Assembly (NCBI GenBank): GCA_031257385.1
Contig: JAIROT010000022.1
Coordinates: forward strand, 1 to 41,319
DNA length: 41,319 nucleotides
Origin: Treponema sp.
GTDB taxonomy: Bacteria; Spirochaetota; Spirochaetia; Treponematales; Breznakiellaceae
Reading direction: 5' to 3'
Within the stretch, counting starts at the first letter, position 1. Each line of letters opens with the position of its first letter. Shown in pieces: positions 6,811 through 14,900 of the stretch. The notes beneath the pieces are model-generated. The model was not told the DNA's origin, made no database searches, and saw only the letters and a list, made by a program, of their open reading frames with translations. The translations under genes and the position numbers were made by a program.

Positions 6811-8508
6811 GCGTTCCAGCTTCCGATGGACGTAACGATGGGGGCTGTCGGCGGCTGATCCGAGTTTTTCGCGCCGCCATTGCGCGTATTCGGACCAGTT
6901 GCCGTCGTACCAGACCGTCTCGCCGTCCTCAAAACTGAGGATATGAGTAACGATCCGATCGAGAAACCAGCGGTCGTGGCTTATCACGAGGCTCACCCCG
7001 GCGAAGCTGTCCAGGGCCTCTTCCAGGGCGCGCAGGGTGTTGACATCCAGGTCGTTGGTGGGCTCGTCCAGCAGGAGCACGTTGGCCCCCTCTTTCAACA
7101 TCACCGCCAGGTTGAGTCGGTTCCGCTCGCCGCCTGAAAGCACGCCTACTTTTTTTTGCTGGTCAGCCCCGGAAAAGTTGTACCACGCGCAGTAGGCCCG
7201 CGAGTTGACTTCTCTCGCCCCCTGACCGGAGCCGAGTTTTATAAGATCAAGCCCGCCCGAAAGCTGCTCCCAGACAGTCTTGTTGTCGTCCAGGGAGGAG
7301 CGCGTCTGATCGACGTAACCCAGAACGACACTGTCCCCCAGCCGCAGTTCTCCTGAGTCCGGTTTTTCCCCGCCGGTGATCAATTTGAAAAGGGTGGTCT
7401 TGCCCGCGCCATTGGGACCGATGATCCCCACGCACGCGCCGGGGGGAACGGTGAATTCCAGGTTGTCAAATAACAGCTTTTCCCCGAATGACTTGGAAAG
7501 TCCTTTCGCTTCAATGACCAGCTTGCCCAGATGAGGGCCTGCGGGGATGGTGATTTTGCTGCTCTGCGCCGCGCCCCGTGAACGCTCCCGCTCGTCATCC
7601 TGAAAGAGTTTTTCGTACTGGGTAATGCGGGCCTTACTCTTGGCGTGCCGTCCCTTGGGACTCATGCGGATCCATTCGAGTTCCCGCTGCAGGGTTTTAC
7701 GGCGCTCGCTTTCGCCTTTTTCTTCCCGGCTCATGCGACGCTCTTTTTGTTCCAGCCAGCCTGAATAATTTCCCTTCCAGGGGATTCCTTCGCCGCGGTC
7801 CAGTTCCAGAATCCAGCCCGCCACATTGTCCAGAAAGTAGCGGTCGTGAGTAACGGCGATGACCGTCCCCGCGTATTCCCGCAGGTGCCTTTCAAGCCAG
7901 GCCACGGTCTCGGCGTCAAGGTGGTTGGTTGGCTCATCCAAAAGGAGTATGTCCGGCTTTTGGAGGAGAAGGCGGCACAGGGCGACCCGCCGGCGCTCGC
8001 CGCCTGAAAGGTGGTCCACTTTTTCATCGCCGGGCGGGCAGCGCAGGGCTTCCATGGCCAGTTCCAGCCGGCTGTCCAGGTTCCAGCCGTCGGCGGCCTC
8101 GATTTTTTCCTGGAGCTTCGCCTGTTTTGCGCCAAGTTTGTCATAATCCGCGTCGGGCTTGCCGAAGTCTTCGCTCACCTGATCGAATTCGGCAAGCAGG
8201 TCCACCAGTTCCTTCGCCCCCCCGGACACGATTTCCTTGACGGTTTTCCCCGCTTCAAGCCGGGGTTCCTGCTCAAGGCAGCCGACGGTGTAGCCGGGGC
8301 TTACCTGGGTTTCCCCTGAAAACTCCGTGTCCGCGCCCGAGAGAATTTTGAGGAGGCTCGATTTTCCCGAACCGTTAAGGCCGATCACGCCGATCTTGGC
8401 CCCGTAAAAATAGGAAAGGCTGATGTCCTTGAGTACCTGCCTGGTCCCGTGTTTTTTTGAAACCCGGTACATGGAATAAATCACTTTTTTTTCGTCAACA
8501 GTAGGCAT
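6808..8508 (-). CDS. ettA: ABC-F protein EttA, energy-dependent translational throttle
   Basis: 566 aa with two ABC cassettes in tandem and no membrane segments. The first Walker A is GLNGSGKSS (residues 43-51) with signature LSGGERRRVALCRLLL; the second is GPNGAGKTT with LSGGERNRLNLAVMLK. Both cassettes have LLLDEPTNHLDAE/LLLDEPTNDLDVN Walker B and D-loop segments. The start, the arm region (EAADGWNLDSRLELAMEAL) and the C-terminal HRYVHRKLER match the EttA subfamily, which binds the ribosomal E site and couples translation to ATP/ADP levels. I chose the ATG at 8508 because it gives the family N-terminus; a longer frame to 8559 adds unrelated residues. There is no Shine-Dalgarno; instead a TACACT -10-like hexamer ends six bases before the ATG, suggesting a leaderless message. 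The stop codon is contributed by an R1 repeat. Confidence 0.9.
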   Translation of the reverse strand: MPTVDEKKVIYSMYRVSKKHGTRQVLKDISLSYFYGAKIGVIGLNGSGKSSLLKILSGADTEFSGETQVSPGYTVGCLEQEPRLEAGKTVKEIVSGGAKELVDLLAEFDQVSEDFGKPDADYDKLGAKQAKLQEKIEAADGWNLDSRLELAMEALRCPPGDEKVDHLSGGERRRVALCRLLLQKPDILLLDEPTNHLDAETVAWLERHLREYAGTVIAVTHDRYFLDNVAGWILELDRGEGIPWKGNYSGWLEQKERRMSREEKGESERRKTLQRELEWIRMSPKGRHAKSKARITQYEKLFQDDERERSRGAAQSSKITIPAGPHLGKLVIEAKGLSKSFGEKLLFDNLEFTVPPGACVGIIGPNGAGKTTLFKLITGGEKPDSGELRLGDSVVLGYVDQTRSSLDDNKTVWEQLSGGLDLIKLGSGQGAREVNSRAYCAWYNFSGADQQKKVGVLSGGERNRLNLAVMLKEGANVLLLDEPTNDLDVNTLRALEEALDSFAGVSLVISHDRWFLDRIVTHILSFEDGETVWYDGNWSEYAQWRREKLGSAADSPHRYVHRKLER

Positions 8509-8514
8509 GGGGAA

Positions 8515-8544
8515 AGTGTAGCAGAAGGAGCGGGAAATTGTAAC
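8515..8544 (-). promoter_or_regulatory. Candidate ettA promoter, possibly leaderless
   Basis: On the minus strand GTTACA (8544-8539), an 18-nt spacer and TACACT (8520-8515) precede the ettA ATG at 8508 with only six bases between the -10 and the start codon. The hexamers match the consensus only moderately (4/6 each). Confidence 0.35.
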
Positions 8545-8567
8545 CGTGCCGTTTTCCATTCGCTGTA

Positions 8568-8596
8568 TTTACAGAAACCGCTTTTCCTAATACAGT
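8568..8596 (+). promoter_or_regulatory. trpS promoter, probable leaderless start
   Basis: TTTACA (8568-8573), a 17-nt spacer and TACAGT (8591-8596) lie seven bases before the trpS ATG at 8604. Transcription would begin at or next to the start codon. No Shine-Dalgarno is present. Confidence 0.5.
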
Positions 8597-8603
8597 ATTC
8601 ACT

Positions 8604-9599
8604 ATGAAAAAGATATCCCTTACCGGAATTAAACCGACCGGAACCCTCCACATCGGCAACTACTTCGGCGCTATTAAACCGGCGCTGGAGCTTGCCAAAG
8701 AGTACGATGCCCGTTATTTTATCGCCGACTATCACGCGCTGAACACGGTAAAGGACCCGGAAGAGCTGCGGGCCAATATTCGGGAAGTGGCCGCCGGCTG
8801 GCTGGCCGCCGGGCTTGATCCTGAACAGGTTATTTTTTACCGGCAGAGTTCCATCCCCGAAACATTTGAGCTTACTACCCAGCTTATGGCTTTTACCGCC
8901 AAGGGCCTGATGAATCGGGCCCATGCCTACAAGACGGCGGTACAGGAGAATATCGAAAAAAACGGCGACCCCGACGCGGGGATTAACATGGGTCTTTTTA
9001 CTTACCCGGTGCTTATGGCGGCCGATATTATTCTTTTTGATTCCGATGTGGTGCCGGTGGGCAAGGATCAGGTACAGCACGTTGAAATGGCCCAGGACAT
9101 CGCCCAGGCGGTGAATGCCAATTACAAGGGGCAGGTGCTGAAAGTGCCTCAGGCGGCGGTGGTGGAAAGTGTGGCGGTGGTGCCGGGACTGGACGGCCGG
9201 AAGATGAGCAAAAGTTACAACAATACCATTCCCCTCTTCGCGCCGGAAAAAACGCTCCGCAAACTGATCATGCGTATGGTGACTAATTCCCAGACGGTGG
9301 AAGAACCCAAGGAACCCGGAACGAGCCAGATATACCTGCTCTACAAATTATTCGCAAACGAGGGGGAACAGTCGGCCCTGGCGGCCCGCTACCGAGCCGG
9401 GGGCATGGGCTGGGGCGAGGCCAAGGAGGAACTCTTCCGGGTGGTGAACCGGGAACTTTCCCCCATGCGCGAGCGTTTCCAGTCCCTCCTTGCCGAGCCC
9501 GCCGGTCTGGACAGAATCCTTGGGCGCGGCGCTGAAAAAGCCCGGCCCATCGCGGCGGCCACGGTCAGGCGCTTCAGAAAAGCTGCGGGGATAGACTAA
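8604..9599 (+). CDS. trpS: Tryptophanyl-tRNA synthetase
   Basis: 331 aa, the normal length for a bacterial class Ic tryptophan-tRNA ligase, which charges tRNA-Trp with tryptophan using ATP. The HIGH-type signature is TGTLHIGNYFGA (His16-Ile-Gly-Asn19) and the second signature is GRKMSKSYNN (KMSKS at residues 200-204). Conserved ADYHAL and MAADIILF...VPVGKDQVQHVE segments of the tryptophan-binding fold are also present. The ATG at 8604 gives the canonical N-terminus MKKISLTGIKPTGTLH but has no Shine-Dalgarno. A promoter ends seven bases before it. The gene is divergent from ettA and monocistronic as far as can be seen. Confidence 0.95.
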   Translation: MKKISLTGIKPTGTLHIGNYFGAIKPALELAKEYDARYFIADYHALNTVKDPEELRANIREVAAGWLAAGLDPEQVIFYRQSSIPETFELTTQLMAFTAKGLMNRAHAYKTAVQENIEKNGDPDAGINMGLFTYPVLMAADIILFDSDVVPVGKDQVQHVEMAQDIAQAVNANYKGQVLKVPQAAVVESVAVVPGLDGRKMSKSYNNTIPLFAPEKTLRKLIMRMVTNSQTVEEPKEPGTSQIYLLYKLFANEGEQSALAARYRAGGMGWGEAKEELFRVVNRELSPMRERFQSLLAEPAGLDRILGRGAEKARPIAAATVRRFRKAAGID

Positions 9600-9656
9600 G
9601 GGCTCTAAGCCTGACAGGACATTGACTATTTTTTCATTTCTTATCATCTTAATGTT

Positions 9657-10238
9657 ATGTACCGTTGTCCTCCATGTATAAATCTTGCCATACCCGGCGA
9701 GTACCGCAGAACCGCGGAAAGCCTGTTTCCCCTGGGAGGCTTTGCGCCGGGGCAGGGGCCCGACTTAAAAGCCGCCGCGGATTTTGCCGAAGCCCTTGGG
9801 ATTGGCGCCGATTACCGGCGGCTTTTGGCCCTTAACAAAACCGACAAGGAAATGATCGCCTTTTTGCGCCATTTTCAAAATAATCTGGATTTACTGATAC
9901 AAAAAACCTGGGTTGAGAAAGTAGACGAGGTACGCAAGGAGCAGCTGCAGGACGAAATACCGGGCTTTATGGCCGGTATAGGGCAGGGCAATTTCCGGCA
10001 GGCCCTGGAAGAATTCGGGGCGATTCTTGGCGAACTCGCCTATCTTTTATTTGGCGCGCAAAGCGCCAAGGATGATTTTACCGAATATACTTTCCGCATC
10101 GACACCCAGATGGGGCTGTTCTGGTGGTACGGAGGCCGGCTCAATTCCCTGAAATGCCTGAGCGATACCGGCTCCCCTGACGCCGAAGACCTGTGGGCGG
10201 TTTTGCTTATCGGGATCTGTTACCTCACCAATTTTTAA
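9657..10238 (+). CDS. Conserved hypothetical protein, 193 aa
   Basis: The ATG at 9657 begins MYRCPPCINLAIPGEYR, and the frame ends at TAA 10236-10238. The product looks cytoplasmic and mostly helical. It has a tract of charged helices (ALNKTDKEMIAFLRHFQNN, WVEKVDEVRKEQLQDE) and a hydrophobic, Trp-rich C-terminus (MGLFWWYGGRL, WAVLLIGICYLTNF). I do not recognise the family. No Shine-Dalgarno precedes it; TATCAT (9642-9647) lies nine bases before the ATG and could be a -10, but no convincing -35 is correctly spaced. It follows trpS by 57 nt on the same strand and converges with the secreted-protein gene at 10375. Real coding is supported by length and composition only. Confidence 0.65.
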   Translation: MYRCPPCINLAIPGEYRRTAESLFPLGGFAPGQGPDLKAAADFAEALGIGADYRRLLALNKTDKEMIAFLRHFQNNLDLLIQKTWVEKVDEVRKEQLQDEIPGFMAGIGQGNFRQALEEFGAILGELAYLLFGAQSAKDDFTEYTFRIDTQMGLFWWYGGRLNSLKCLSDTGSPDAEDLWAVLLIGICYLTNF

Positions 10239-10374
10239 CCCGCCGGTATTTGCATATTTGCAAAACCATAGCGGATGAGACGGCCGGTTATGACGATATC
10301 CCGGCCCGCGCCCCAGGCCCTTGCCTGTGGTGACACCTGTACCGTAATCACGACACAGACTGATTGGACAATGG

Positions 10375-11022
10375 TTAATACGTATGCTCATCCATGGACT
10401 GAAATTTTTCTCTGACTTTTTGGAGCAGGGCCAGTTCACGGTTGATGGTCTTTTCGTAGTTGAGTTCCCCGGTTTCTATCCGCAGGGCCTCGTCCTCCCA
10501 GAACTGGACTTTCGGTAAATTGACAAAACGGAAGCGCCGCGCCTGGGCTTTTTCCGCCCATTCGCCCGCCGCTTTCCAGTAGCTCAGGGCGGCGCGGAAA
10601 CAGGTTTCCGCGGTTTGGAGGCTTTCCAGATTTTGCCCTTTCCAGGGGGCGTTGTAAAAGTAGGCGTTCCGCTTGTTCCACTTGTTTCCCAGAAAAAGGT
10701 ACTGCTCAATAAGTTTAAGATTGACGTGCATGTTAAAGAGGTAACGGTACTTCTCCCACTGGGTCTCGTTTTCGATCAGCGCCAGGGCGTAAAGGGGATT
10801 GGCAAAATCCGCCTTCATGGTTTGTTCAAGCCAGTAGATGTTCTCCATGGTGTCGTCGGGGTACCGGTTATAGTGAAGGTGAAAAAGCCTGAAGTACTGT
10901 TCCTTGTAGGTAACGTAATAGGCGTTCAGGGGAATAGGCGCGGAGAGCAGCATCAGACTCAATGCCGTAAATACGGGTAACTTCAGCTTTCGAATGACGT
11001 ATCTATGCAGCCGTTTGCCCAC
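10375..11022 (-). CDS. Secreted or membrane-anchored spirochaetal protein, 215 aa
   Basis: A GTG at 11022 starts three bases after the tmk stop, with a purine-rich ACGGGG within tmk as a likely ribosome binding site. The N-terminus has basic residues followed by a hydrophobic segment LPVFTALSLMLLSAPIPLNA, then mature protein beginning YYVTYKEQYF. This reads as a signal peptide with an AxA-like site near residue 34, or a membrane anchor. The rest is rich in aromatic residues (HLHYNRYPDDTMENIYWLEQ, NKWNKRNAYFYNAPWKGQN) and helical, resembling TPR-like helical repeats. Family not recognised. Coupling with tmk suggests co-transcription. Confidence 0.75.
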   Translation of the reverse strand: MGKRLHRYVIRKLKLPVFTALSLMLLSAPIPLNAYYVTYKEQYFRLFHLHYNRYPDDTMENIYWLEQTMKADFANPLYALALIENETQWEKYRYLFNMHVNLKLIEQYLFLGNKWNKRNAYFYNAPWKGQNLESLQTAETCFRAALSYWKAAGEWAEKAQARRFRFVNLPKVQFWEDEALRIETGELNYEKTINRELALLQKVREKFQSMDEHTY

Positions 11023-11025
11023 CGT

Positions 11026-11664
11026 TCAGCGCCCCGTTTTCAGTATCGGCATTTTCAGGATGACTCTCCACACCTCAGCGGCGGCTTCTTCCTGACTCTT
11101 TGAGGCATCGATGATTTCCACCCGGCCGCCTGATTTTTGGTATTCACCGATAAGGGACAGGTATTTTTCCCGGACTTTTTGCTGGAATTCCAGGTGTTCG
11201 TATAGTTCAAGGGCGGGCCGGTTTTTCAGGCGCTCGCAGGCGGTTTGGGGATCAAGATCGAAAAAGAGGAGCAGTTCCGGCGCGGGAAAGGGGGCGTTCA
11301 GAGTCCGGGGCAGTTCGTCCCCGCATTCAATACCCTGGTACACCAGCGAGGAAAGCACATAGCGGTCTGAAACTACCAGTTCCCCCCTGCCGGAGCGCTC
11401 AATGATCCCGCCCGGCCCATACAGGTGCTCGGCCCGGTCCGCGGCGAAGAGCCGGGCCAGAGCGAGCGGGTGCAGGGCAATTTTTTTTTCAAGGACGGAA
11501 CGTATCAAAGCGCCTACCGGCCCATCTGTGGGTTCACAAGTAGGGTGGAAAACCAGGCCCATTGCATTGCCCCGGAAACGCCGTTCCAGCAGGGACAATT
11601 GGGTGGTAGTCCCGCTGCCGTCCCCGCCTTCGAACACGACAAAATTGCGAATTGTCTCCGTCAT
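11026..11664 (-). CDS. tmk: Thymidylate kinase with an altered P-loop
   Basis: 212 aa, the usual size for dTMP kinase, which phosphorylates dTMP to dTDP. The N-terminus is MTETIRNFVVFEGGDGSGTTTQ: the fold and spacing of the TMK P-loop are kept, but the invariant lysine (GxGKTTQ) is a threonine encoded by ACT. The substrate motif SDRYVLSSLVYQG and the segment FFDLDPQTACERLKNR are present, so the rest of the active site looks intact. The frame stays open upstream to 11853, but that extension runs through repeat DNA and is not protein-like, so I use the ATG at 11664. No Shine-Dalgarno; TATAGT (11683-11678) lies 13 bases upstream. It is followed by the secreted-protein gene. The order tmk, tamB, bamA, skp, mutS is, as I recall, also seen in Borrelia. 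Confidence 0.88.
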   Translation of the reverse strand: MTETIRNFVVFEGGDGSGTTTQLSLLERRFRGNAMGLVFHPTCEPTDGPVGALIRSVLEKKIALHPLALARLFAADRAEHLYGPGGIIERSGRGELVVSDRYVLSSLVYQGIECGDELPRTLNAPFPAPELLLFFDLDPQTACERLKNRPALELYEHLEFQQKVREKYLSLIGEYQKSGGRVEIIDASKSQEEAAAEVWRVILKMPILKTGR

Positions 11665-11800
11665 TTTCAACAAAATTACTATACATTGGTAAAAAAAACA
11701 ATCTAATTTGCGCATATACCGATACTTAAAACGAAGAAATGTGTTATATTCTATGAAAGGGTTGTTTTTCCAAAATCTCAGTTTTGAGGAAAATAAGCGA

Positions 11801-11933
11801 TCAACAAGCTCGCCCTGAAGGGCGGGGTATGTTGTTCTCCCGGGGTATTGCATGCGGGGTTTAATACCTTTTTAACCGCCCTGAAGCTCCCCCGCCGTAA
11901 GGCGGGTTCTTGGGCATTAAACCCCCCGGCATG
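11801..11933 (+). repeat. Composite palindromic repeat (R2-related) upstream of tamB
   Basis: This stretch fills most of the 305-bp gap between tmk and tamB. The left half (11801-11836) is a hairpin AACAAG...CGCCCTGAAGGGCG...TTGTT, an inverted copy of the R2-linked hairpin at 29257-29283. The right half (11851-11933) is bounded by imperfect inverted repeats CATGCGGGGTTTAA and ATTAAACCCCCCGGCATG and contains the hairpin CCCGCC-GTAA-GGCGGG. The motif GGGTTTAAT is shared with other R2 copies. The remaining gap (11665-11800) holds the tmk upstream region and shows no other clear feature. Confidence 0.55.
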
Positions 11934-11969
11934 AATAAAAAAAACGGGGTATAGGACAAAGGGAAACAG

Positions 11970-14900
11970 GTGCCGATTTTCTCAAAAAAAAACGGTAAAC
12001 GCGGCTTTCCGTTTCATATTATCATCCAAATTCTCGTTTTTGCGGGATTGATCGGGATTACCGCGCTGGCCCTGCGGCCTGTGCAGCAGGCTATTCAGGA
12101 CCAAATACGGCATATCCGGGATGATTTAATCGGCAGGGCCGAGGCCGCCATTGGCCGCACGATACGTTATTCTTCGATAAGTCCCTCTATTTTTGGCGTT
12201 TTTGACATACGAAACCTGCGGATTCTGGGAAAGGAGCCTGATTCGGAAGAGCTTCTTTCGGTATCCCGTTTTCGTCTTTCCTGGTCTTTTTGGGATTTAC
12301 TCAAGGGCAATCCTCTGACTGTGCGCTCGGTTTTAATTGACAGGCCGGAGATCAATCTGGATTTGGAGCGGGATCGCGATCTCCTTGAACTGTTGTTTTC
12401 CCTTGATCCCGATACCGGCGCTTCCCGGCCGAGTCTTACAGGCCTCCTCCCTGAGCATGTGTTGTTCAGAATCCGCGCGGGCCAATGCCAGATACAAAGC
12501 AGGCGGGATCGATTCCGTGTTGAGGATTTGACTTTTGACGCCCAGGCGGCGGATGAACTGATCTCCCTGGACGGGAAATGGAAGGCCCTTGTTTCCCTGC
12601 GTTCGTTTTTCGCGGAACCGGTGAGCGCCCGGATAAGCATGAGGGCTACGGGAATAGTTTCCACGGACATTGAAGAGGGGAATGTGGTGGTCACCGTTGA
12701 TTCCCTTGCCGGGGATCTTTTCCAGACCCGCGCCCTTACATTCGGCTGTAGTTTGCAGAACAGGATGCTGAGTGTCCGGAAAATGGGTGACCGGCTGCCC
12801 TTTGACTTTTTCCTTGATTACGGGATTGAGGACGGCAATCTTGCCGCCCGGTTCAACTGCGATGTGTTCACGCCGAAGGACCTGCTGACCCTGTCGGGGG
12901 CATGGAAAGCGGCCAACCGCTGGCTGGCCCTGGCCGCGACAGGGGCCGCCTCGTTTGAACGGAACCGGCAGGGAAATATCCGCTACCAGGCAGCTATTGT
13001 AGGAGGGCTTCCCGCGGGGACGGCGGCTTCTTTCGAGATCAGGGCCGGCGGGGATGAAAAGCTGGCGCAAATCGAGGAATTCCGCGTTTCCGCGCCGGGG
13101 AATACCGCAGCGGCGGGTCAGTCTTCCGCCGCGGCGCCTTTGTTTCAGGGGGGTATTGCTTTCCGGGGAAGCCTGGGGCTAAAGCCCTTTGCCCCCAAAG
13201 GCAAACTTTTTCTTGAAAACCTGAGCTTTTCCGGGGAAACCGGCCTCAGCGCCGAATTGGGCGTTAATACACGGGAAAAGGAAATCAGCGTTTCGGGGGA
13301 AAGAGTCGGCATAGGGCGCCTCGTCCTGGGTGTCCTCAACATCTCGCTGGTTCCCTCGGGCGGGGAGCTCGGTTTTGTTGTTTCGGCGCGTGAGTTTCGG
13401 GAGCCTTCCGGCACGGCGCGGCCCGGTTCTTTTTCTCTGGAAGGTTCGGTTAATTACGCGGTCCGCTGGCTGGAAGCGAGCTGCTCGCTGGATTCGGTGT
13501 CCGCCGCGGACATTGCCGAGATGGGCCGGCCATTTATCAAGGAGCCGCTGCCGCCCGCTGCAGCCGGGCTTTTACGGAATGTTTCGCTTACCACGGAGCT
13601 TTTCTTTACTACCGATTTCAAGCGGCTCCTGTACAACGCCCCCCGTGTGGAAGCTGCTTTTGATTCCCAACCGGGAACGGAGCCGGCGCTGGTGTTCTCC
13701 GTGTCCGGTACGGACAAACGCCTGGAATTAAGCGAAAGCCGCTTCGTCTGGGCGGATCAGCCGCTGCTGTTTTCAGGTTACGCGGATTACTCGAATCCTC
13801 TGGACCTCAACTTTTCCCTGGCGGCCCATTACCAGGATATTTCGTACAATATGGAAGGGCGTGTTCTGGATCGTAAACAGATAAGCGCGCGGGGTTCCTA
13901 CGGATTTCAAGTGTATATTACATCGACCGATGCCGGGGCCTATTCGGGCTACATTGAGGGGAAGGAAATCCCCATTCCCGTCAGGGGCCTGCCCGCCCGG
14001 CTCAGTTTTTATACTTCGGTCCGTTACAATTCCCGTGACTTTTGGTCTTTTGATCTGGACAATCTTGAGATAACCGATATCGCAAGTCCCGCGGGTCCCG
14101 GCTATATGCGGATCACGGGCGGGGCGGATCAGGACGGCGCCCATTTTCCCCTTGTCTATTACCGCGACAGTATCAGCCCCCTCAGCGGCAGGGCGGATTT
14201 TTCCTGGGCGCAAAATTTTTCCGGGTTTTCAGGAACCCTCAACATAGAGGAAAGGCGGGAGCCGCGGACCGGCGGTGACCACGCCGTGTCCGATGCGCCC
14301 AATTCCCTCCTTGAGCGTTACCTTCTTTGGGCTTCCTTTACGGAAAACCGCCTTGACCTCCTCGTCTCCGGTTCCAGAATGCGGCTCGGCCGGACGCTTG
14401 ATAATACCGGCAGCGCTCTGGCCGACGGCGATCTGAGGTTTACCTGGGATCCGGAGCGTTCCTACAGGGCGGATTTGACGCTTAATTCCCTGAACGTGAG
14501 AATTCTTGACCGTGAGTTCAGGGCCTCCGGCCGGGCCATGTTGAACAAAGATGAATTCGCCGTGCAGAATCTGCGTTTCGGTATCGCCGGACTCGAGGGT
14601 TTCGTACCCTCTTTCCGTGTAAGCAGGGCGGAAAGCGCCGCGGCAACCAGGGCGGAATTTCGTGGTACCGTGGGGAAGGGAAACCTGGAAGGGGCCTTGT
14701 CAATAAACGCCCGCTTCGCGCCGGTTAACTCATGGTTTGGAATAAACCGGGCCCTGCGTTCCCTGGACGGCGCGGCCCGCGTGGAAGTCCTCCGTTACGC
14801 CGATGTCAATTCCGTAAAGCCCTTTGATATCGTATTTTCACGTAACGGCAGGGAGCTTTCCGTTTCGGGCGGCCCCAAAGACATGCTTCGTTTGAAGCTG

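Noticed and set aside
8481-9080. 199-residue minus-strand frame opposite trpS
   Set aside because: Antisense to a clearly recognised tryptophanyl-tRNA synthetase, and it has no protein-like motifs.
11665-11853. N-terminal extension of thymidylate kinase by 63 residues
   Set aside because: The extension is translated repeat and AT-rich promoter DNA with no homology to TMK; the ATG at 11664 gives the normal N-terminus.
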